From Strigamia acuminata (taxonomy: Eukaryota > Arthropoda > Chilopoda > Geophilomorpha > Linotaeniidae): 64,000 nucleotides of DNA. Shown here piece after piece: positions 19,648-31,800 of the stretch. The notes beneath the pieces were generated by a model. The model saw nothing but the letters and a program-made list of their open reading frames with translations. It had not been told where the DNA came from and searched no databases. The position numbers and the translations under genes were made by a program. How positions within the stretch are numbered: the stretch's first letter is position 1; each line of letters starts with the position of its first letter. The DNA lies in assembly GCA_949358305.1 (NCBI GenBank), contig OX442319.1, positions 930,001 through 994,000 on the forward strand, in the 5' to 3' direction.

Positions 19648-22600
19648 CTAGAAATACAAGAATAAAATTAAAGCATATAGTTTTGATAAAACAATCTAAT
19701 TATTTGTAACTTACCATTGGTTACTTTGGAAATCTTGAGAGCCGGTTTTGGAGGAATATGCTTTAACGTTGTTGAATTTGATTCCAAAGAAGGCGGAAAA
19801 ACAGGCAATGGAGCCGGATGCTGAAAAGTAAAAAGGCGTGCAATACATTAGCGTTGAACAATTAATGTTTCCTTTTCCCAACCAATCTTTACTTTTAGTC
19901 TTTCAAACTGCAAAAAATAACTGTTTTGCCATTAGGTGCATTCAATCTTCAAAAGACGAATAGTATTCTCCTTAAATCACTTAAAGAAGTGACTTAAAGA
20001 ACTGAATCCTTGATTGAACACCCTAAAACTAAACTGAACTTTAACTAAACTGCTGTATAAAGACGGCTACTTAAAACACGTGATAACAATAACCAACAGC
20101 AGGTGCAAAAGAAATAAGCCACTTCTAATAAAGAATGTTTAAATAACAAATACAATATTGTTACGCATCCGAACCGCGCTGTAGGGTTCAAACGCTCATT
20201 TCTGTATGGCATACATGGTAATTATTCACACGATTGATTTATTCCAATTATAGGGGTAAACCAACTAACTTACTTGGCGCCAGAACTTTGGAAAGGCAGT
20301 TTACTGGTGTAGTAATCCAGAAAAGTAGACCCAAACACCAGAATTGCAAGCAATGTACACAGACATTGTAATCGATTGCCTAGGCAAATGCCAACAATTC
20401 AAAATTCCAGACGATGTAAGCAATAAACATAACAAACATGAGTTTGACATTTTTATGTGTGTAAAACTTCATTTAAATGATAGAAATAACATTTTATAAT
20501 AAGAAAAATCAAAATTACATTAGATAAATAAAAATCAAAATTACATTAGATAAATAAAAATCAAAACTACTTCTCTTAGTAGTAGTTTACAGTCTGGAGT
20601 TAGTAGTAAACTGGCTCGGCCAATAGGACTGTAGTTGATTTTTGAGTCCAGTTAGAGTATAGTAGGTCCATTAGTAACCACTGCAGATGACTGACAATGG
20701 GCGATATCACGAATCTAAATGATCTTAATTAACCTTCCTACACTCTGGCTCACTATAAGTTGGGCTTATTTTCCAATGCCTGAGCCTATTGCTCCTATGG
20801 TAACTGTGGACTGTGTGCTACCAACAGGAAAAGTAGTTCAGTTTGGTTTTTAATTTTTTTGATTATTTTAATAATTGAAATGATGTAATGTTATTTGTAT
20901 TTTATAAGAAAATGTTTTTTCAATTCAAAAAATAGAGATTTATGCTGTTTTTATTTCAATATTCATGTTTATTCACTTTATTGCTTGCTTTCTCAAGAAA
21001 GCAAACAATTTTCTAATTTTTTTTATTGGTTGTGTTGTCTGGAAAGCAGTCAAAATGTCAGCCAGTGTTTTGATCTATTTTTTGGTATCACTACACAAGT
21101 GAAAAGGCTCAGCCAATGGATAATAGGCCCAACTTATAGTGAGCCAGAGTATACTGCATAGGCGTAAGCCGTGGGTGGCTATAAAAATACAGAAGTGGGA
21201 AGATAACGGTAATTCTTTTTTGGGGTTCAAATTTAGTTCTTCAAATTTTTTTTTTCTTATTTTATACCAAATAAATATTTTTTTTCTTCAAAGATTGGTA
21301 AGATAATTTAAACTTTATAACAGAAAACATCAGTAATGAGAGAGCCTAGTTAGGTTTGCCACGTTTTTGTGCTAGGTAGCATACCGAAAAAATGTGTTTT
21401 CATTAGGAAAATTATTATCGTTTCTGAAAAACTAGGATTGTGCACAATTGTGCACATTTATGACGCAAATGTAGAATGAGCAAAACGAATGGAAAACATT
21501 CGTTTCGAGATCAGACGTACTCAAAACAAATGTAGAACGACATACCATTGGTCATATACATATTACATAATTTCAAGTAATATGTGAAAGCTAGCGCAAA
21601 AACATTTTGGAAAATTTTGTTTAACCAGTTTGAGCGTGTTTAGCGTATTGATTTGGCATTCTACTTACAAAGTTACAGTTGTTCTTTAAAAACTCGCATT
21701 AAAGTGAGCACAAATCAATTTTAGAGCAATTCAGTAAAATCAAAAGTATAGTTGGTGAGAAATTAAATTGAACCTACCTTTGGGGTAACCCTGGAAACAA
21801 CAACTGCCTGTTTAGATACGACAGTTGTTGTACTTGCAGTAGTTGTAACTGTATTTATATTCGAACTTGTGCTGGGGATTGTACTTGGGATTGTGTTGGG
21901 GATTGTGCTGGGTGTAACAGGCGCTGCTACTGTTGTAACTACTGGAGCTAGGGGTTTTGGAACTGCAGTCATCTGAGCCATTTGCATGTTTGTTTGGATT
22001 GGCAAATTGTTGGTTAAAACTGGAACTGCACCAGTCATTATTGTAGGATTTCGAATTCCAGGCGTGACAACAGTTTTCATGGATTGTGTTGTACCAGCTG
22101 GAAAATATAAATTTCATGGTATTAGTGGTATTGAGAAAAGTTTTTTTTTATTTTTTTTTTATTTTTATGAGGCGTGTGATCTAGCGCGACAAAATCTTAC
22201 CCCGACACGATCTACCGCAACTTTTGAAACAGCGACTACGTTTTTCTTTGTCTAATTCCTAAGAAGGGCTAACAAGGGGGGGGGGGGCTGCGCCTTACTG
22301 GTTTTTTTATGTAAAAACCATTTTATAGGGACGGATTGTCGCGGTAGATCGTGTCGCGGTAGATTATGTCGCGCTAGATGTGGGGCCCCCAAAACAATAC
22401 CGTATTACTGTCTGTGTTACTATTACCCCACTTTAAGTGGCATAGTGCGAGTTTGACCAGACTGCCTGTAACCCGTTTTCACCAGCATTACAAATGAGTA
22501 TGAATTTTTTTGTAAGAAATTAGCCTAAATTGCTATAAATTTGCAGAATATTTAATAATAACCTTCAAAACATCTAGTAAACTTAAATTCCAACATAATT

Positions 22601-22781
22601 ACCGTATTACCCTTTAAGCTTTAAGCTGCATACTGCTATAGCCCGGGTTTGACCAGACTGCCGGAAAACCCCGTCTACACCGGCAATTTAGAGGCATTTC
22701 TAAGTAAAATTTCCATAAGTTGGTACCGTACCGCCTCGTTTAAACGCCCGGAATTTTACTATTTTTTTGAGTTTATTTAAA

Positions 22782-22813
<32 letters not shown>

Positions 22814-25800
22814 GAAAGGGGATCGGCCAAACATCAGCCGCATTTGTGTGATCGAACGCGGCCAGCCTTCGGTTGACTACCGGTGCTTGGTTTCGACGGG
22901 AAACTAAGCCATTTTTGGCCGTATTCATGCAATCGAATACGGCCGGTGTTCAGTCAGTGTTCGGCCAACTACCGCTGCTTGGTTTCGATGGAAAACTAAG
23001 CAATTTTTGGCCGTATTCATGCAATCGAATGTGGCCAGTGTTCGGCAGATTCCCCGTTCTTAAATAAGTAATAATAATAATAATAATAATAATAATTTAT
23101 ATGATAACTTTATGTGAATATTGGAGTGAAAAAGCGTATTTGTAACGATGAGAAAAACAACGACTTTACTTGATCAAAAACAAAGCGACAAGTGCGCTAC
23201 ATAACAAGAACTTAGTTACTACAATAACTTGGTCGTCGTAGCAACCGATGACAATGTGCGCATAATTTTACTATTCTTCCCACAAATCCCTCTTCAAATT
23301 ATGCTCACAATGTTCACAATAAATTCGAAACATTAAAAACTAACATAAATTCAAAACGATTGCAAATATAACGATTCTTGCTTCAAGTCTTTTTCAACTT
23401 TTCGTCCGACTTCTTTTTCGACTCGTCTTTCGATTCGTCCTTCGACTCTGCGCAATCTTTGAGCGCGACCGCTTTGCAACTCGCTGCCAACTTCTCCGCT
23501 GGAACTGCCTTCGTGAGGAAATCGGCGGGTAGCGTCTCCGATGGCATGTGAATCAGGTGGACGTTACCTAAATACACATCGTGTCGAACAAACATTAATT
23601 GCCGATTAATATGTTTGGTCCTCCCGAATTGATTGGATCCGCTCAAGACGTCTATCGCTGCCGTGCTGTCGGTACAAATGGAAATGCTTTGCGGGACGAG
23701 CGCTTCTTGCCCAAGACCGTGCAGAATACTTCGCACCCACTTCAATCCCTTTAGAAGTTCACACATGGCGAGAACCTCGCTCTCGCACGAAGAAAGTGCC
23801 ACGAGATTTTGCTTTTTGGTTTTCCAATAGATCGGCGCTTCTCCCAACTTGATCAGAATCCCTGAGAACGATCTTGCTTGCTTCGTGGAGCACCAACTTG
23901 CGTCCGAAAATCCGACCACGCTTCCACTTGTTGACGGGAAAAACAATTTGAAATCCCTCGTTCGCTTCACGTAACTTAGAACGCGTTTCATCGCGCGAAA
24001 ATGAATTTCACGCGGGTCTCTGGAATAAGACGAGAGTTTGCTCACCGCAAATGAAAGATCTGGTCTCGTGATGACCATCAAGTGCATCACGGAGCCCAAA
24101 ATTCGTTGATACGTCCGTTGATCGACGCTTTTTGAATCCTTGAAAACGTCGAGGTCTTGCCCCACGACCACCGGTGTGCAGGCCTTTGTGCGATCGTTTG
24201 GGCTGAAGGTGTCCAAAATTTCGTTGATAAATTTTTGCTGACCAATCCACACGCCTTGTTGTGTGATTTGTATTTCCATTCCTAACAGGTAATGGACCTC
24301 GCCCAAATCCACAATTTCAAAAACCTTTTTCAATCCCATTAGTAGCCAGTCTAAAATCTTATCACTTGAAAAGGCGGCAAGAATGTCATCCACGTATACT
24401 CCGAGAATGAGAATTCCATCTTTTTCTACATAAATGTAGACACACGCGTCGTCTGTCAATGGCTCCAAACCCAATTTCATGAGTTCGTCGTTCAAGCGTC
24501 GGTTCCAGCAACGCCCAGACTGACGTAACCCGTACAGACTGCGCTCCAACTTGCAAACTTCTTGCGTGTCTCCCGCAAACCCTTCTGGCTGCTCCATGAA
24601 TATTTCTACCTCGAGGTCACCATACAAGTATGCAGTTTTTACATCGAACTGCCTTGTCTTCAAACCCAAGGTTGCCACCAAAAATAAGATGATTCGTAAG
24701 GATTCTGTGCGGACGACCGGCGAGAATGTTTCCGTGAAATCGATCCCCGGGCGTTGAGCATAGCCCACTGCCACCAGACGCGCCTTGTACTTGCTAATCG
24801 ATCTGTCGGCGTTTAATTTGATCCGAAAAATCCATTTACTGCGTATTGTCCTCATTTCTGGCAGTCGCTTGACCAATCGCCAAACTTGGTTAATATGAAG
24901 CGAATCGATTTCGCTCTCCATAGCGTCCAGCCACTTCTCACGATCCGGGCAGCTCACAGCTTCGCCGTACGTGCCCGGCGTGAAAAGCTCGCACGCCTCC
25001 GTCTCTGCAACGTTCGCTGCCTCGACGCGCGCCGCCAGACGCTCGGAACGTCGCACGCCTAAGTCGGCCAGCTGTTGCTCGCGCTCGCGCTTCTCGTCTT
25101 CGCGGCGCAAAGCAACAGCTTCTGCAGTCGCTCCTCTGGGTCGTCCGACTGTGCGCTCGATCGCTTCATCAACCTCCGCTTGATGTTCTTCGGCTGGTTC
25201 AGGAACAAGCGGCTCCGCCTGTGCGACAGGTTCGTCCAACTCTTCCAACACACAGAGCGGTTCTTCTTGCTCGCGCAAATTTCGAGCATGGTCAAGAATC
25301 TTTGACCCATCCGTCCCCTCGTCAAAGACGACTGACCTGCCTTCCACAACGTCTCCAAATTCGGGAATAAAAACCCTGTAGGCTTTCCGTGCAGCAGAAT
25401 AACCGACGAAAATGCCCTGCCGTGCCTTCACGTCAAGTTTACGTCGCTGGCTGTCGGGTACGTGTAACCAAGCTACACAGCCGAAAATTCAAAGAAAAGT
25501 GACAGTTGGCTTCCGTCCAGTCCAAATCTCTTCGGGGACAATATGTCCATTCGGTTTTGTGATTGTCCGGTTCTTGACAAAAACTGCTGCCGCCAGCGCT
25601 TCCGCCCAAAAACGTAAAGGCAGCTTGGACTGTATTAACAACGTCCTGGCCGCCTCGACCAACGTCCGGTTCGAGCGTTCGGCCACCCCATTGCTGGCTG
25701 CATTATACGGAACGGTGAGTTCGTGTTTGATGCCATTGGTCTCGCAGAAAATAACAAACTCCCTGCTGGTGAACTCCCCCCCATTGTCCGTCCGCAATCT

Positions 25801-28800
25801 GCAAATTGCGTTGCCCGTTTGTTTTTCTATCAGCGTTTTGAAAATTTGGAAAAAACCAAATGTTTGCGATTTTTCTTTGAGAAAGTAAATAAATTTCTTC
25901 CTGGAAAAATCGTCTGTCATTATTAATGCAAATCTTGACCCAGACAAGGACGGGACTTGAAACGGTCCCACCACATCAGCGTGGATTAATTCCAAAATTC
26001 TTTGAGATTGTTTTCCCGTTACTCGTTTGAATGGCGATCTCGTTAGCTTTCCCCCGATACACGGCCCGCATTTTGACAATTTTTCAGTTTTGAATTTTAT
26101 GCCGTATACCGCCTCTCGTGTGCGCATTTCGTCCAGCGCTTCTTCGTTCACGTGACAAAAACGTCTGTGCCACGTTTCCTTTTCCGTTAGCGCCAGTGTT
26201 TCTTGTGCCAATTCAGCGTTTTGTTCTCCTTCGCTGTCCAAAACAAACATATCGCCGCTCTTCTTACCCCGAGCGATAAGCTGACCAGTTGGATCGTGAA
26301 CGTCCACTAAACGATCGTTAAATACCACCTTGCATCTCTTCGATGTCAGCTTCGGAATGGACAACAAATTCCCTTTTAGTTCTGGGACGAACAAAACTTG
26401 TAGCAACGTTATCTTTTTGATTGCTTCGTCGGGTAGCCGACATTTTATTACAATGTCCCCTCGGCCCTTGGCTTGCAGCTCTGTCCCCTTTTTCGCCGTT
26501 GTCACTGTCGCGTCGAACTCTTCCAAATTCGCAAACCAGTCACGTCGACATGACATGTGCGACGAGGCGCCGGAGTCCAGTATCCACCTGGATTTGGTCG
26601 TGATTTCGTCGCCCAAATCGACAACGAATGCGTGGTGTAAAAATTCTTTGTGCGCCTTTTCTCCACGTACCGTCTCGTTTCCGTCATTGCACACAGCCAC
26701 GTACGCGTGCTGTTGCGTCGGCGCTTGTTGCGCGAACTTCGCCGCTTTTTTACGCTGTTGGGGTCGCTTTTCTGGAAATCTCACCCAGCAGTCCTTGGCT
26801 ATATGGCCCGGCTTGCCGCACTCGAAACATGTGCGTTTATTCACGTCGCGGGATTTTCTTCCGCCCGAAGGCTTGCCTGCTTGTACCTTGAATGCGACGG
26901 GAGTCGACACAACGAAATTAGTCGTCGAAGGTCCCCATTGCTCTTCCGTGAGAAGCCCCGCACGTAAATCTTCGATTTTTGCGTCCAGTTTTGAACGGTA
27001 ATCGCGCCCCGTGGCATGATATTTCGGCAGAAGACCTTTTGTGGCGTACAAGATCACTTCGCGATCCGGGATATCGCGTCCCACGGCTTTCGCCTTCGCT
27101 TGTATGGATCTTGCCCTGTTTATATACTGGTCCACCGTCTCTTCTGAACGCATTTTCAACGTGGTGAGGCGCGCGCCCGCATCGACTTGTTTTTCCACGG
27201 TCAGTGCGGCGTGTTGCGTCTTCAAATGATCCCACATTTCTTTGGCACTGGTCATGCTCAAGCAGCTCGTCGCTTCCTCGTCGGATATCGTTAGTGCGAG
27301 AATCCCTACCGCTTCGCTGTTACTCTTTGCCCACGCTTTGTGAATTTTGTCCTTGTCGTCAAAATCTGGTGCTCCTACAACTGGTTTTTCCGGTTCCGCA
27401 TCCGTTAACGCGCTGGTCAGGCCCTTTGCCTCCAGTAGTGCCCCGACTTTGAATCTCCAGACAAAATAATTTCGGACATTGAGCAATTCGATTCTATTTA
27501 ACGAACCCGCAGAAATCGCGTCAGCCATTTTCGAACGTTGTGAGTTTTCTCGAACGTTCTGTGTTTTCTTGAACGTTCTTCTCTCGTTGTTTCTTGCGAC
27601 TTTTTATCTCGTTCGAAACCACGTTAATGAACGCTTTTCTTGTGTCGTGAATCGTTTTACAACCCGACTCTGCTACCAAACTGTGAATATTGGAGTGAAA
27701 AAGCGTATTTGTAACGATGAGAAAAACAACGACTTTACTCGATCAAAAACAAAGCGACAAGTGCGCTACATAACAAGAACTTAGTTACTACAATAACTTG
27801 GTCGTCGTAGCAACCGATGACAATGTGCGCATAATTTTACTATTATTCCCACACTTTAACCTTTGCAAAACTCCGCATGCTCAAAATAATCATAAATTTG
27901 ATTATAGAATCGATTTTTAACTCGTTAAAAGTTAAAAACCGATTTTTTAATCAAGATTTTAGAATCGGATTTTAGAAATTTGGAATTGAATGCATCTACA
28001 AATACTATCGTGCCAATAATTATAAGCTTTCTAGGTAAAATTTCCTAAAAATGGTAATTTACTAATTTCACATGCACCAGCATGCTGCTTAAAGCGGAGT
28101 AATAGGGTAAATTCACTCAGCTTAAAATATTTTCCCATATGCATTGAGACTGATTTAAATCAGATAAATTAAACTACCGTATATACACTCGCGTACAACG
28201 CCAACAATTTCTACCCCAAAACAGCACCTTGAAGTGGGAGAGTGACATTATATGTGTAGCATTAAAAAAGACAGAAAAAAAAGATGTAATGCACGTAGAA
28301 CGTACATGTAATAGACGTATCTAGTGCCATGGACATGGACAGGGCTGGACTAAGAAAAAATTTAGTGCTCAGAAATCTGGATGTCGGGCCACAATTAATG
28401 AAGTCGAGACAGGCCACAGCGGACACGAGCAATCGGGAAATTCCCAATATCCCGCTGGGTCAGTCCAGCACTGGCCATGGATATTCGAGGTGGAAGAAAA
28501 GTCAGTCACTCTACTACATATTTCTGAAAGTGCTGACAATGCATCTAATCTATTAGAGGTTTTGCAATTGCACTTTTTATGAGTGTAACTTATAACTTAT
28601 AACTTATAGATTTATGACCTATAAGTTATAAGTTATAATTTATAAGTTATAAGTTATAATTTATAAGTTATAAGTTATAATTTATAAGTTATAAGTTATA
28701 ATTTATAAGTTATAAGTTATAAGTGATAATTTATAAGTTATAAGTTATAATTTATAAGTTATAAGTTATAATTTATAAGTTATAAGTTATAATTTATAAG

Positions 28801-31800
28801 TTATAAGTTATAATTTATAAGTTATAAGTTATAATTTATAAGTTATAAGTTATAAGTGATAATTTATAAGTTATAAGTTATAATTTATAAGTTATAAGTT
28901 ATAATTTATAAGTTATAAGTTATAATTTATAAGTTATAAGTTATAATTTATAAGTTATAATTTATAAGTTATAAGTTATAATTTATAAGTTATAAGTTAT
29001 AATTTATAAGTTATAAGTTATAAGTGATAATTTATAAGTTATAAGTTATAATTTATAAGTTATAAGTTATAATTTATAAGTTATAAGTTATAATTTATAA
29101 GTTATAAGTTATAATTTATAAGTTATAAGTTATAATTTATAAGTTATAATAGAGGTTTTGCGATTGCACTTCTTAGAGTTCCCCGATTTTTATTTTTTTT
29201 ATTTTCTTTTATTTATTCATTTATTTCATTATATTCGTCAAAGTTCGGCCGCATTTGCGTGATAAAATGCGGGCGATGTTCGGCCGCAATAGCGCGATCG
29301 AATGTGGACGATTTTCGGCCGCATTTGAGCGATGAAATGCAGGCGATGTTCGGCCGCATTTGTCTGATCGAATGCGGGCGAAGTTCGGCAGCATTTGTGT
29401 GATCGAATGCGGGCAATGTTCGGCTGAATTTGCACCATCGAATGCGGCTGATGTTCGGCTCCATTTGTGGTCAAGATAATCAAAAACTTGATTATAGAAT
29501 TGGTTTTTAACTCGTTCATAGTTAAAAAACCAATTTTATGCTCAAGTTTTTATAATCGTTTTTTCAAAAGTTGAACTTGCTGTGTGCGATTCATCGCTAA
29601 ACAAAATGGCGCCTGATTTTGACCAATTTTTAACCAATGCGCATGCGCGCCCTATACGTACTATACGTATAGGACAACATATAGGGCAACGTATAGATTT
29701 AATCTATAAGTTGATTTTTACTTTTTTCAAACTTATAACTTATGGCTATAAGTTATAAGTTTGAAAAAAGTGCAATTGCAAAACCTCTAATGATGGTAAA
29801 GTAGTAAAGTTGGGTGGGGCAATTTTTTGGTCACCCAAAATTTGATGTCGGGATGTTCCTTCAAGGTCATTGGAAAATTATGTTGGAAACCGTTAGAGAT
29901 AGACAGAAATTTCCAATTGTAAACTTGTAGAGCAACATTTATTTAGTCTAAAAATGATTACTCCTCAAATCTTTTCTACTAAAAATGTTTTAAGAAAATT
30001 GCAATTTCCTGAAATAGACACAAGTCAAAGGCTAACCTATGGAAAAATGCCCAAAATTAAAAAAGTGTCAAAACGTGCTGATTAGACATAAAATGACCTA
30101 AAAAATCGATTCCCTTGGTTAGAATTTGCATATCTGGCACCATTGCAGAGATATGGGCAGAAAACCGAGTTTTTGAAAAGAAAAAGTCGTCATAAAACTC
30201 AGTTTTCTGCCCATATCTCTGCAACGGTGCCAGATATGCAAATTCTAACCAGAGGAAATCGATTTTTTTAGGTCATTTTACGTCTAATCAGCACGTTTTA
30301 AAACTTTTTCAATTTTGGCCATTTTTCCATAGGTTAGGTGACTAGTGTCTACTTCAGGAAATTGCGATTTTCTTAAAATTTTTTAGTAGAAAAGATTTGA
30401 GTAGTTGTTGTTTTTAGACTACATAAATGTTGCTCTACAAGTTTACAATTGGAAATTTCTGTCTATCTCTAACGGTTTCCAAGATAATTTTCCAATGACT
30501 TTGAAGGAACATCCCGAGGTCAAATTTTGGGTCACCAAAAAATTGCCCCACCCAACTTTAATACTTTACCATCATTAGATTAGATACATTGTCAGCAATT
30601 TCAGAAATATTTAGTAGAGTGACAGACTTTGATTCCACCCTGTACATGAACGTTACTGCAGTTATTCGGTTACATGTAAATAAAAAATTAAAAACCTGAA
30701 GTGGTAACTGGAAATAAAGTCGTTCCACGCTGCATTAGAAGAGTTTGAATAGGTGGACGAAGAATATTTTGCAATGGTCCGTTAGGATTTGGTGCAAATA
30801 CAAGAGATCCCCTAGGGACAACGCTTGATGTTGGCACTAAAAATAAAGAAAGGCAATTTTTAATAGTTGACAGTTGACACAGATGAAGAAACTTACCTAA
30901 ATATGTTACTTTGGAACCAGAATTAATAAGTGACTGTGTAGAAGTAGTGGCCCGTATTGAAGTAACGGGAAAACGCACCAATGAAGTTTGAGGTGTTGCG
31001 GTAAGAAATATTTGATTTGTGCCAACAGATGTCTGAGAGACTGGCGCAGCAAAGATAGTAACTGGTCTCTGGTTTGTAACGTTGACTGCATTTGCTGGTT
31101 TTATAGGCGTTATTGTCGTATTTGGTAGGGGTGAAGCTGTTGGTGGCCCAGCTATTTGGAATGCTCTGGTCACTATTAGAAAAACAAAAATTATTTGAAA
31201 AGTAAGAAAAACGCAACAATTTCAAATTTCACTATACAAATGCATCAAAAAACAGTAGCCGCATTCAAAAATTAAGATGCTTGTGTTTTAACAATTTTAG
31301 TTTAAGCGTATTTTAAGTTTAAATTTTGAGTGTGAGAATTTCAACTATTTTATAAAATTGATAACATGTTATGACTTTTACGTGACCTCATTGATCATCT
31401 GATATGTAATCAATTCCAAAATGTAGCATATAATATTCTCCAAGTGATTAGAAAGAAGTATGCACTGTTGGAATGTTATTATTTTTAGTGGAATTTAAAA
31501 TTTTTATGCATTGCTGGTAGAAGAGAGGAAGAAAATTTAAAAGAGTATGACCAACTAGCACTGGTGGTCATTGACAGCATAGACGTGACACGGCGAAAGA
31601 AAGAAGAAATTAATTAATAAAGCGTGTATTAAAATTAAAGAAACAATTTAAAAAGATGTTCGTATGTTAGTTACCTATTTTCATGAAAATTCTTCAGAAA
31701 TTAAAATTCAAAATTTATGTATTTGTTTTGTGTGTGTGTAGCAAAAAAATTAAAAATAAAACTGGAAGTGATGTTATATAACTACAGATAAGTTTAAATT

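Larger units (their letters stand above)
23113..27853 (-). mobile_element. Nearly intact Copia LTR retrotransposon
   Basis: The 172-bp LTRs (23113-23284, 27682-27853) differ at two sites that I can see. The target duplication CTTTA is perfect (23108-23112, 27854-27858). The element lies in sense with the ATF7IP-like gene, in its intron 12. Gag-pol is one frame from 27528 to 23383 with a single in-frame stop at 25491-25489. The primer site next to the right LTR reads TGGTAGCAGAG on the minus strand, complementary to the 3' end of initiator tRNA-Met. Confidence 0.93.
22755..27970. repeat. Composite GC-rich/AT-rich element, family G, split by Copia
   Basis: 22755-23107 has ATT microsatellites around GC-rich units such as GGCCGTATTCATGCAATCGA. 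27859-27970 has the companion module ending in a TAATCATAAATTTGATTATAG-type palindrome. The two halves are found joined at 29210-29560 and 36890-37225, so the Copia element 23113-27853 has split a single family G copy. Confidence 0.55.
28554..29789. mobile_element. Nested TIR element carrying a 21-bp satellite
   Basis: Inverted ends TAGAGGTTTTGCAATTGCAC and GTGCAATTGCAAAACCTCTA. A third internal copy of the end sequence (AGAGGTTTTGCGATTGCACTT, from 29151) closes the satellite array. It also contains family G modules (29210-29560). It is inserted in the family D element, probably with TA duplication. Confidence 0.6.
28486..30642. mobile_element. Family D foldback element, split by a satellite-bearing insert
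   Basis: The outer sequence matches 2391-3279 (GGAAACCGTTAGAGATAGAC, TTGTAGAGCAACATTTATTTA) and ends CCACCCTG-TA at 30642-30644. The left end near 28486 is degraded. Between CATCTAATC and AATGATGG it carries an insert at 28554-29789; the 2391 copy shows the uninserted arrangement. Confidence 0.65.

Noticed and set aside
29213-29519. His/Ala/Arg-rich frames at 29.2-29.5 kb
   Set aside because: Product of the GC-rich 36-bp tandem repeat; no start or splice support.
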